A DNA stretch of 64,000 nt from Malania oleifera (Eukaryota; Streptophyta; Magnoliopsida; Santalales; Ximeniaceae). Both the position numbers and the translations under genes were made by a program. The DNA lies in contig NC_080418.1 in assembly GCF_029873635.1 (NCBI RefSeq), positions 8,213,562 to 8,277,561 of the forward strand. Direction: 5' to 3'. Positions 37,037 through 47,987 of the stretch are shown here, piece after piece; position 1 is the first letter of the stretch, and each line of letters opens with the position of its first letter. Under the pieces are notes generated by a model. It searched no databases and was not told where the DNA came from. It was given only the letters and a program-made list of their open reading frames with translations.

Positions 37037-38398
37037 GATCAGTGATTGAACATTTTCTGGCAACATAAATTTTGTGTGAAATGGCCTAGGAAGGAAAAAT
37101 GGTGACATTCATTTGTACTAGAGAGTTGCTAATGGTAGAAGGATTAGATTCTGAAGATGGCTTCAAAAGCCATAATCAACTGCAGATAACTACAGAAGAT
37201 CTCACATGAAGCTATATACAAGCTAAATCCCAACCGAGCCGATGTCTAAGCAGTTAAATTGGTGTCCCATTGCCAAGTAGGATTCGCATAGGATAGAGCA
37301 AAAATATAAAGCTTCAGGTCCTAGCAAGTATGGTTTTCCTTCTGGATGGTAGATACTAAGGTCCAATTATCATTATAATTTTTCTTTTAGGTAAGTTGCT
37401 AAAGATAATTCGGTTAGGTGTTATTTGATTCACAAGATCCTTCAAGTTACTTGGCAATGTGATGTCCATGACATCTTATTCTCAGGTTTGTTTTCAGGTT
37501 ATGGTGATAACATCACTTACCAGGGAATAAAGAATTTCCACAGAACATAAAAGTCAAATTATGTAGCCGATGCACATTCTCATCGACCCATCTTTCTTTT
37601 TCACAACCAATATCGGCGCTACACAAAGTGACACACTAGGTCTAATAAACCTCTTATCCAACATTTCCTGCAACTGTTCCTTTAACTCTTTTAACTCTAC
37701 TGGTGTCATTTTGTACAACATCTTTGAAATCGACACTGTCCCCGGAATTAGATCAATAGCAAATTCTACCTCACGTTTAGGAGGTAGTCCCGAAAAATCC
37801 TCCGAAAATACATCAGAAAAATCCCTCACTTCCTGGATATCCTCTAATCTCAACTCGCCTTCACACAAACCACAAATCGCTGACAACCCTCCATTAACAA
37901 CCTCCTCACCTGAATGGCGGATAACAATTGTGGTAGGGCGTGCACACATGGCCCCACAAATCTATGCTTCTGTCCTCTTGGAGGTCCGAACACTACGTCT
38001 TTCTGATAATAGTTAATACTGGCCTAACTGACAGCTAGCCAGTCCATTGCTAAGATCAAAATAAATCAATGCCTATAAAGCACTACAAAACCAGAATGCA
38101 ATATCCTTGCCTAAATATCTGCTGGACAATCCTTAAACACCCTTCTACATTTTACCATTATTCCTATTGGTGTGGCTACAAATAATTTGATGTCTAACAC
38201 TTAAGTTTCCATCCTACACAATCTGATATATTCCCAAGAAATAAATGAACACAATGCTTCAAAATCACATAAAACAATAACTTTAACTGAAATTATAACT
38301 TTACTACTTGTCACTGTGTCTCCTGCCGCCTCAATATCTCCTGGCATTAGTGCATAAACTTGCGCCAGAGCAGTATTCATCTATTGTCCGCCTCAAGG

Positions 38399-40706
38399 TG
38401 TAACACCCCGAACCCTTAAACCCGGGTCCGATGCGTTATACCTGATAAAATCCTGATAATCCTTAAATTAATACATTCGTAATGGAAAACATAAACATAA
38501 TCTCCATATAACATTATATTGTAATACCATAATGTCGTAATACCATAGTTTACTATTTTCTATCTATAGATCCTTAAAATCCAACCATCACCTGCATTTC
38601 CATAGATACATAATTCCCAAAACATTTCAGTATTTTCATAATCATTCTTTACTCAACATCCTTAAAATCATAACGACATAAAACATATACATCCCTAAAA
38701 TATTGTTAACATATACCCTTTCTCTTTACAATCCTCAAAAAGGCTAAAAACCCTCGAGCTCTCTAAGCCCGACCTCGAGGATGTCCTGAAAAAGAAATAA
38801 TCATATTCGAGTGAGACACATCAGTAAGGAAAGAAACATATATATTAAAACAGCGTGTGGCTAACATGAGGTATAAAGATATCATTTTAAATACATTTAC
38901 AAATCATTATCATAACATTGAAATTATTCTCTAAACCTAAACAATCACATGCAAATATTTAACCCACGAGATTACCCAAGGATAAGGGTGATTACCCGCC
39001 CATACAAGTAGCACTCCTCTACTCTGATACTTAGGCAACCCTAAGGTCACAACTAAAGCATACCAGGGCACTCACCTTACTCAGTAAGCCCTCAAGTGTT
39101 AACTTAACCTCGTACTCACACAGTTTAACAATAATTTACCGACAAAGACCCTAAGGATAGGGAAATCTACCCACCCATATAAGTAGGTTCCCTCTGCTAT
39201 AGTGTGTTATGCAGCTGCTGCCACATCTGAAGCCACTAGTGCACTTGTTTTTTTCAGCAAGCCCTCAGGCGAAGAGTACGCCCGCCCAAATCACAGCATG
39301 TTCTACATACATAAATACTTTTAATATCATAATACATCATTCTTTCTGTCTTTATTTAATCATACACGTCCATTCATGTTCATAGCTTAACATTGCATTG
39401 CATTTCACTTTAAGTGACTCTTTCCCATTTGTATCATTCACATTTCACATTTCATTTCATTGCATTGTCATTTCATTGCATAACGTTTTCATTTCATTCC
39501 TTCATACTACAGCTAGTCTTTAGCCATCATTTGTTAGTCCACATAGAAATGCATTAGAATCTGCTATAGTTAGTCCACATAGAAACGCGCTAGAAACTGC
39601 TAACATGACTATCTTTTAGTTGTCTTACATTTACATGGTTGCATTTAACATACACAAGCAACATTGTTTATGTCATATTTTGTCCATAATACTTTACTTA
39701 CTTAACCTGCATCTCATACATTTAACATATATTTGCACAGAATCTCATGCCACACAGTTTAACAATAAAATCCATGTACATTCCTTACAAAATAAATCAA
39801 CCCATAATTAACATTTATATGCTGAAAATACATTTCATTTCTTACTTAATTCCTCAGAAAATTCTTTTTCACTTTCATCCGTTTACTTTCACATATACAT
39901 AGCTATTTAAGCATTCTTAGGCTCAAAAAACATGGTTTTACATGGTTGGCATTTCAAATTCACATAAAAACATATATATAAATAACACATAATCCATTTT
40001 AATTCATAAAAACCTAATTTAATACATAAATTTCCCCCTTACTTGACTTTCGAGCTACGTTGATAGGATCCCCGAACCGATACCCACTGCGTTCACTTGG
40101 ACCCTGAATCCAAAAATCCTATTTAATAAAATAAATTTCAATTAACTCAAATCTTAATAAAAACACCTATTTACTATTTCCTAGGCTCCATATAACATTA
40201 TTCCTTAAGAAAATTCCAAAATAACTCACTTACCCTGATTTGGGGATGTTATTCGATCCCCTCAAACTAATGATCAGCTCCTACAGAGTTGCAGAGAATG
40301 ATCCTACGAACCTCGTGGTGGTTCCAGATCATCAAATCGGGTCAAATCCGGCCTGAAATCGAAGAGAGAAGGCTGGTAAAGCCGTTTTTTAAAGAGAGGA
40401 GGCGAATTTTCCAGTGTTTTCTCGCTAAAAATGAAGAAAACTCTATTTATAGGCAGGACTTCATTGACGAGACACGTGGATTCGTCGACGAGGCACTGTA
40501 GAGACTTTGTCGATGAGAAGATACCTTCGTCGACGAAGGAACTTATGTTCGTCGACGAGCTTTAGAAGGACACTCGTCGATGAGGATAGGACATTCGTCG
40601 ACGAGGCCTGCTATTCCTCTTCTAATTTATTTCATTTTTCCTTATTACCCATTAATCCATTTCATTTATTGTATTTCCTACTTATTTTAAATTACGGGTC
40701 ATTACA
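38399..40706 (-). mobile_element. solo LTR B1 (Ty3/gypsy) nested in fossil E2
   Basis: Bounded by TGTAACACCCCGAACCC and GGGTCATTACA, 2.31 kb. It sits between the gag zinc-knuckle end and the protease start of the older element; the flanks CAAGG and TGAGG look like an eroded 5-bp duplication. Minus orientation is shown by GAGTGAGACACATCAGTAAGG and a CCTATAAATAG box at 40453-40441. It holds an internal duplication (about 38990-39110 and 39165-39290) and a palindrome cluster at 40462-40606. No internal region of its own, so a solo LTR. Confidence 0.75.
40462..40606. repeat. TCGTCGACGA palindrome cluster in LTR B1
   Basis: Six or seven copies of the 10-bp palindrome or near variants (TTCGTCGACGAGG, TTCGTCGACGAAGG, TTTGTCGATGAG) occur within 145 bp, directly upstream, in LTR orientation, of the TATA box at 40453-40441. 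Confidence 0.8.
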
Positions 40707-41400
40707 TGAGGTGCCTGATAGCCTCCTCTATATGGTCGAGGAGCAGCTTCTATCACTAGAGGTGCCTAACAGTTTCTCAAAACATATCTAGGCTGATAGC
40801 ACCGATAACAGACAACCTCCCTCACTCGGCACTCTCCCGGGTGTCTCTTGTAGCATTTGGGACAAGGAGGGGGCATCGGTCTATCTTGTACCGCTTGACC
40901 TCCCATCCCCTATCCCTGACCTCTTCTGCTATCCTTCCTCCTCCACAGCCCCCAGCTGAACCTTACTTGAAAATCTGGAGGCGTGGGCCTCTTCCTCTAA
41001 CTCCGTGTCACAACACCTTTTTATAGGCCACTTTTAATCATTGTGGCTCTATCAACTATCTCCGAAAAGTCTGGGCCTGGAAACCTACAACCTACTAATA
41101 AAATCCTTGACTCAGGTCCTTCCAAACTTTTTTGCCTTCTTTCCTTATCTAGCACTAAGTGTGGGGCAAACCGAAATAGCTTGATAAATCTAGCTGCATG
41201 TTGTTATATCGTCATATGCCCTTGCGTCAAATACAAAACTCTGCCACCTTCGCATTTCTAACGGTAGCAGGGAAGTATCGCTCGAAGAACAACTCCCTTA
41301 AGCGGCTCCAGGTCACCATTACAGGCTCGGGTTTCTTCTCCTCAATACAAGAGAGCACTGCCAACATGTTGTAGAGACCCAAACCCAAAATAAGTTGGGT

Positions 41401-41591
41401 TTGTCGACGAAGGAGGCACGTTCATCGATGAAGTCCTTTAGAGCCTCATCGACAAAATTCAAAGCCTCGTCGACGAGCAAATATCGAGCGGGTCAGAGAA
41501 ATATCCAGAACTTGGGCTCGGCAACGAAGGGATGGCTTCGTCGATGAGCTGTGTGGAGGATTCGTCAACGAAGACGTCGCCTCGTCGACGA
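41401..41591. repeat. TCGTCGACGA palindrome cluster in LTR B2
   Basis: About eight copies or variants (TTGTCGACGAAGG, CTCGTCGACGAGC, TTCGTCGATGAGC, CTCGTCGACGAGTTGG) are spread over 190 bp. The TATA box TATAAATA follows 21 bp after the last copy. Confidence 0.8.
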
Positions 41592-42986
41592 GTTGGACTT
41601 CGTCAAAGGCCCTATAAATATCCATTTGGTTGCTTAGAAGCTAAGTTTATTCCAAAAAGCTCTCTCTCTCTCTCTCTCTCTCTACCAATGAAATTTCTCT
41701 CTCTCTCTCTCTAAGAATCTTCGCCGTTTGACTCCCGCTTCTAAAAACGGAAGTTCCTGCGAGGATCAGAGGAGGAAGTTCTACAACTTTAGCGGATCAG
41801 ATTGTTATTTTAAGGATTTTCAGGTTTCTCCAAAAATCGAGGTAAGGATCTGATTTCAATTTTAATTGAATATTTGGATAGTAGTCGAAATTATAGTAAG
41901 GTTATGTTCTGTGGTTGTTAGGTTTCGAGGATCCCGGGTTGTCGATTTGGATCGGTTTCTATACGTAGTTTCGTGTCGAGTTTAAGGTAAGGGGAATTTG
42001 ATTACAACAACATTTTTGAAAAAACTAAACCACTAAAAAGCTAATTTATATTTATATGTATGATTTAACTACTTATTTTCTAAATTCTACAGAGTAGAAA
42101 TGCCGGTTGTACGATTTTACGATTTTTGGTAAAAATGAGGATTTTGGCGTATGATCTCCAAATCTTATGAAAATCATTTATTTGCATTTAAATTGTTGTA
42201 GGATACGTTTAAATCTTTTACTTTTCCATTTAAATGGCGGTTACTAAACTTTTTATCACTTAGCGGATTTTTGGATTAAACTCATATGATATATATTGAA
42301 ATGGAAATGTATAAATTTTATATACTATGTATATGAGATATGGGAACTGAAGTTCCAAATTTGTTATACTGAAAATGTGGAAAACAGAGGTTGGTTATAC
42401 ACCGAGCTTTGTCAGTGAAACAAAAAGGGTTAAACCGAGTGGGTAGGCGCCGGTTTGAACCCGATGTGATTATCTGAATTTGTGAAAAATACTGGAATTG
42501 CACAGGTTACTATATTTTGCTATAAATTGTATATATGATAAATGGAACCACAGCTTGTTACCAAAGGAGTTGAAAGATACTCCAGCAAAAGGGGTTGAAA
42601 GATACTCCAATATGAGAAGTTGAAAAAACTTCATTAATGGAGGTGAAAGATACTCCCAATGGCAGGGAATTCCTCAGCTGGAAGGGAACAGTGCAACCAC
42701 ACATGTCAATCAGTATGGGTACATAGATAGTTCGCTAGCAGGAGTAATGAAACCACTGATGAAATAATAGACCACATGGGGGCAGTCAGACTATATATTA
42801 GATACTTGACAAATGGCTGCACGAATAGGGCATTGTTGGAGATATCAGTGCACAACCCGTGCCACGGGGTAAATAGGCAAAACATGTTATGACAAGCTGG
42901 TCGTTGTTCTAATATTCATATGCATGATTTAAATACTAGAATGTGCAAATAAATCTTATATATTGCAGTATTGTAAAGGAATGTCT

Positions 42987-43043
<57 letters not shown>

Positions 43044-43121
43044 CACATATGCACATTTGAATAAAACCCATATATATATATATATATATATATATGGGTT
43101 TTATTCAAATGTGCATATGTG
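43044..43121. repeat. perfect 78-bp palindrome inside LTR B2
   Basis: The arm CACATATGCACATTTGAATA, continuing through AAACCCA into (TA)n, is mirrored exactly by the second arm, with the AT run as its centre. A further (TA)n tract of about 50 bp precedes it. Transcribed, it would fold into a long hairpin. Confidence 0.85.
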
Positions 43122-44284
43122 GTCACACACTGTTGTAACACTTTCTTTCTTATTAAGAGGTGTCTCACCCCCATTATACAACCTTGGTTTTCAGGTCCAT
43201 TAGGACATCGGTCCTAGTTGCTTAAGGGACTTGGAGAATTGTTTTTGGTTGTAGCATAAGTAAGTTGTTTATGTGTATACTAAACTTAGTGGGAATATCT
43301 CTTTTGGGATTGTATTATTAGGATATGTTCTAAGTCTGTATAAATGTATTTGAGAACACAACAGTAAACTTTGGTATATGTCTATTAGAAATCCCGATGA
43401 ATGTTTATGTTTTTCCGCAACATTTACATTCCTGTTATGTATGAGTTACACCCGAATCTCCCTGTTTAGGGCGGGTTGTCTATGTATCTTGAGCAGGTAC
43501 AGGTATTTTATATGAGTGAGTGACACCTGAGTCCATATAAAGGACCAGGTCGTTACAATGTCCTCAATATCCTAAACCCAACTCTCGGTCACTAATGGGT
43601 CGGCCCCTCCAAAAAACGACAGGGTTTCATATGCATGAACTGCTCAATCATGCGACTCGGTTCCCCTAAACTCCTAGTCATTTCTGCCATCACCTGCTGG
43701 ATGACGCTACGTAATACCACTAATACACTTAACACACTAGGATCCAAAAATAATCTTCTATGACCATTCATTTTATCATCCTCAATCCACTTAGAAACAA
43801 GAATCGACGATAGTATCCATGGTTTTTATGAAATCGTCACCTCAGGAAAAACACAGAAACAACCACGGAACTCCTGCGTCTAGGCCACAAGATAGAACCC
43901 CAAATTCTCAATCTCATCCTCTAAAAACAACTTACTTATATTTCAATCTACCTATCTACTACCCTCATCAAAATTCATTCCTATACTCTGGTATTGTTTC
44001 CGTTGCACTTTAAAGTTTACAGAACCTAGCAACCTAGGCTCTGATACCCAATTATAACGACCTGCCTAATTTTCCAAATTTTTTTTTCACATAATAGCAT
44101 GTCAATAATCATGATAACCATAAACATAATCCACCCAGACCCGTGGGTTGTAGTAACCCTAAAAATAATAAGTATTTTAATAATAAGAGGGAGAGAAATA
44201 GAACAGAAACAGAAGGAGGCTGTAGACTTTGTCAACGATATTGCATTTTGGGGAATAAAATAATTTTAAGGAAACTACCAAGCT

Positions 44285-44406
44285 TCGTCGACGAACACAG
44301 GGTTTTGTCGACGAGAAAATACCGAGAGACGGATCGGGCTGCTCTGAATTTTGTCGACGAATACAGGGTTTCGTCGATGAATTTACTGAAAGACTCGTCG
44401 ATGAAT
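44285..44406. repeat. TCGTCGACGA palindrome cluster in LTR C
   Basis: Five copies or variants (TTCGTCGACGAAC, TTGTCGACGAG, TTGTCGACGAATAC, TTCGTCGATGAA, CTCGTCGATGAA) lie just upstream of a TATAAGTA box at 44414. Confidence 0.8.
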
Positions 44407-44989
44407 CTGACCCTATAAGTAGGAAAAGCTCGAATTTTTATCCTAACTTTCGGCTTCTCTCTCTCTCTCCCTTCTCTCTTCTTTTCCGGCCCTGCCAGAC
44501 ACCGAATCGACGATCTGAAGCCGCCACTACGCTCCTAGCAAAGTTCTCTACAAGACTGCCGGAGCAGATTGTTGGGGAAACAAAGTAGGATTTCATACCA
44601 AATTCAGGGTAAGGCCTTTTAGCCCATTTTTGGCCTTATGGTAGTTATAAGAAATGGTGTAGGCGATGAAATGCTGATATTTAGTTCTAGCGAATGCTAT
44701 TTTCAGGGTGTTTTGTAGGAGGCCCTGCGGGTATTAGGCTAGTATTCCATAGGTGCTTTTCAGTAGTCAGGTAAGGGAAATATGCTATGTTAGGTATATT
44801 TAAAATATTATACAGTTTATTTAATGATGAAAATTATGTATTACAGTATCATGTGGCTTTTGAATATGAATATAGTACGAATGTAAGTTTTACGATATTT
44901 CGGTATCCTGATTTTACAATATTTTAGTACCGTGATTTTATGGATTTTAGTACTATGATTTTATGAATCTCAGTACCATGATTACACAA

Positions 44990-45115
44990 ATATTTGTATT
45001 ATGATTATGCAGTTTCAGTATTATGATTATGCAGTTTCAGCATTATGATTATGCAGTTTCAATATTATGATCATGCAGTTTCAGTGTTATGATTATACAG
45101 TTCTCAGTATTACGA
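44990..45115. repeat. short tandem repeat in LTR C, unit about 25 bp
   Basis: About five imperfect units of the form TTTCAGTATTATGATTATGCA occur in a row, preceded by looser copies of CAGTACCATGATTT from 44920. LTR-internal minisatellite. Confidence 0.8.
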
Positions 45116-46070
45116 CATATGAATTACAGTACAGTTATCTAGTATCATGGTTATTTCAGTACTTCAGAATCATGATAAATCAGATAGATGTATATATATA
45201 GAAATATATTATATGATATCAGACCCTGTTGGACTTGCAGCTACAGAGCACGGTACCGTTGTTATAGATACTATGTTACTTTATGAGTGCAACCACCTAT
45301 TTAGATAATACGTGGTAAGGTCAATCACCTAGGCCCATGAAGAGGTTAGGCTCCCCATTCAGATATGGGTTGAGGTGGGCAGATTGACTGATGGAGTATA
45401 GTGATTTATTCTTAGTTGGCCAGTCGGGGTAAATCCCGCCTACAAACCGCACAACCCTGTCATGAGGGGGTAAGTCATGACACACAGATAGCCACAGGGA
45501 ACATTTTCAGTTATTATTACGTATGTATAAATTTGTAGAAACAGGGTACATACTTACTTATATTAAAAGTATTTTGAATAATAAACTCCAATACTGTCAT
45601 GTTAAGTAATAGGGACAGGGGTGGTGGATTTTATCACTTATACTTCGGTATATTTTCAGTTATACATGTTTATTTGAAAATAGATTTTCATGATATAGTA
45701 GCTCATTTGCCACACACTAGTAATAACATATTTCTTCTTACTGAGCGTTGGCTCATCCCAGTGTTGAATTATTTTTCAGGTGATCTAGGTAGGCGAGCAG
45801 ATCAGGCTCGCAGGTAGAGGGGCTTCAGTGGTGCCCTGTCAGAGAGTGAGTACATTTTTTGGAATGATTTTGTATACCCTAGCTAGTTGAGGGTGCTTCG
45901 GGAATAGAGATATGTGTATATATTTCTGGGAAACATGTAGCACTCTGGTATTGTATGGTATGGTATTGTATATAACATATGGATATGCTTACTCAGTTTC
46001 TACTTCTTGCTGCTTAGGTTTATGGTTGGGTTTATCCCAGTATGGTATCAAGGTATGTAGATTATCAAAG

Positions 46071-46076
<6 letters not shown>

Positions 46077-46116
<40 letters not shown>
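46077..46116. repeat. (AAT)n microsatellite
   Basis: About thirteen AAT units near the end of LTR C. Simple repeat only. Confidence 0.9.
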
Positions 46117-46120
<4 letters not shown>

Positions 46121-47455
46121 TAATCAATTTATTTAGCAGGTCGTTACATGGGTACTGGGGAATAAATCTGTCACATATCACTGACACCCTAGCAGCGAAA
46201 AATATACATCATATACATAATAAACCAACTGTCCAAATACAATACCAGAGTTTTACAAACCCGTCATATAAATATACGTACATCCCAAAATGATCATAAA
46301 GTTCCCCAGCGTCACTACCCAAAAACCCATCTGACCCTAGCATAGCGACTTACCCTTCTAGCAGGGTAGATCGGGCGACCACTAACGCTGTGGAACTCTA
46401 TCCGCTCCTCTACCTGGATTCCCTGAAATGTTTTAGAGCTGGGGTGAGACACTAGTAAGGGAAATAAACTAATATCAGTATGTGGCAACATGAGTATTTT
46501 CATATGTCATAAGCATATATTGTATATAAATCGTATCTATGAAAATTGTCTGATAATTTACTAAATAAATATATTTAAAAGTAACATATATGTCATGCTA
46601 TTACTTTGTACGTGTAAATCATCTTATACAACTGTATAATACATGAAATAAATCTCATGATTGATAGCTAGTTGGTGTCATGTATTACCCCCACATGACT
46701 GGGTTGTGTGGCCCAAAGGCGGGACCTAGCACTGGCTGGCCGACCATGCTAGATCAATATAAGTCTTTAAGTACGATGGGCTTGCCCCACCTTGGTCCGA
46801 ACTGCCAGGGGAACGTCTACAACTTTGCACTGAAGCCACATCGACTGTCAATCTCCCACAGCCCCTTGCGGTATGTGATAGCACTAACATAATCTGAATA
46901 CATATATAGCCATGGTACTGTGCTGCTGAACTGAACTAAACTAAACTAAGTCATCTAGGTATTGATATCATTTACTGTATTTCATATGCTGAATATAATT
47001 GTTTCACCATAATATCTAACATAATAATATTTTCATAAAAATAACATATCTTGTATTACGGCCCTTCCGCTGACATTTCATATCATATCATATAAATTAA
47101 TAGCCCTTACGCCATTTTATATAAATTATGGCCCTTGAACTATTTTACATAAATTACAGCCCTTGCGTCGTTTCATAAATTACGACCCTTGCACTGTTTT
47201 ATAAATTACGGCACTTGCGTCTTTTCACATAAATTACGAAAAATATAATTTCTGTATTGTTTTAACCATTTCTCGAAAACAATAATAGCATGAAGGTTTT
47301 AAAATCGTAACATTTTGCCATCACATAAATCATAAGATTTTATACCCATATCACACAAATTAAACCATTTTCCCTAATAATATATATATCAAGATTCCCT
47401 ATAAACAACAATAATTTTTGCAAACATAATTTTTGAAATAAAATACTGTAGAATA

Positions 47456-47987
47456 AAATTTATCCAAATCCATGCAAATTCAAATCCCAAAATTCATACT
47501 CCCAACCAAAGCATTAATTTCTTCCAAATTAACACAAATCCAAATCCAACCTTCAAAATTTATTCTCCCAAATACTACCTCAAAATATTTCAGAGGAGAA
47601 TATAATCCTCATAGTGCGGACTATGGTATGGTGAGTTAAGAGCATTTGGTAATAGCTCATAAATTCTCAATAATTGAATTGCCTTTCTGATCGAAAACAG
47701 GAAATATATATTAACAAAATATTTAGGCAACAAAAAAAAGATACATTTCAGCAACAAACAGGTTTATCGTTTCTGCAAGGACAAGAGCATAGTCGTCAAC
47801 AAGTATGAAATAGAGATTAGGAACCACATGACCACACAACAAATTCCCCACAGCTATATCAGCAACACATCATGGTTGCTGAATAGCGAAATATCAGCTG
47901 AAGCAAGAGGAAAAATATGAATCTAAAAATACAGGGCTAGGTCGTTTACTCGAACATCCAACTGTGCACCAAACAAGCACACAAGTT
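47456..47987. other. spacer and 3' UTR of the MAC5-like gene
   Basis: AT-rich sequence between the truncated LTR and the MAC5-like stop codon. The right part, up to 47988, is presumably the 3' UTR on the minus strand. No gene was recognised. Confidence 0.5.

Larger units (their letters stand above)
41370..43557 (+). mobile_element. solo LTR B2 (Ty3/gypsy) nested in gag of fossil E2
   Basis: Bounded by TGTAGAGACCC and GGTCGTTACA, 2.19 kb, plus orientation (palindrome cluster, then CCTATAAATA at 41611-41620, then a CT-rich leader at 41659-41712, and GAGGTGTCTCACC near 43157). The flanks carry ATGT at 41366-41369 and 43558-43561, a perfect 4-bp duplication, and the older gag reading resumes on both sides. 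Contains a long (TA)n tract and a perfect hairpin at 43044-43121. Confidence 0.8.
37037..44052 (-). mobile_element. internal region of Ty3/gypsy fossil E2 (PBS, gag, protease, RT parts)
   Basis: On the minus strand, from right to left: a primer-binding site of the initiator-Met type (GGTATCAGAGCC complement) at 44036-44050, a gag start near 43830, gag pieces at 43850-43558 and 41369-40707 with a zinc-knuckle-like end, then protease and the start of reverse transcriptase to 37554. The gag and pol runs are interrupted by two later single LTRs (41370-43557 and 38399-40706). The remaining pol, including integrase, is absent. The sequence 37037-37553 is not recognisable. Broken at several points; old. 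Confidence 0.75.
44149..46148 (+). mobile_element. solo LTR C (Ty3/gypsy) nested in the E2 LTR
   Basis: Bounded by TGTAGTAACCC and GGTCGTTACA, exactly 2.0 kb, with a perfect 5-bp duplication TGGGT at 44144-44148 and 46149-46153. Plus orientation: palindrome cluster, TATAAGTA at 44414, CT-rich leader, then a tandem block at 44990-45115. An AAT array lies near the end (46077-46116). Insertion split the older family A LTR cleanly. Confidence 0.85.
44053..47455 (-). mobile_element. 5' LTR of fossil E2 (family A), interrupted and truncated
   Basis: Starts TATAACGACCTGCC at 44053 next to the primer-binding site, so on the minus strand this is the end of the 5' LTR. Sequence 44053-44148 continues at 46149-47455 after a nested LTR. 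It matches the LTR at 30216-32496 closely, including the ATGACTGGGTTGTGTGGCCC block at 46694 and the repeats at 47050-47240. The far end fades near 47455 and the outer terminus is missing. Confidence 0.75.

Noticed and set aside
40462-41591. Regularly repeated TCGTCGACGA motifs resembling a CRISPR array
   Set aside because: The motifs are 10-bp palindromes with irregular spacing inside LTRs of a plant genome; there are no uniform repeats and spacers and no cas genes.
42943-43203. Open frames rich in Tyr-Ile repeats
   Set aside because: They come from the (TA)n microsatellite and palindrome in an LTR.
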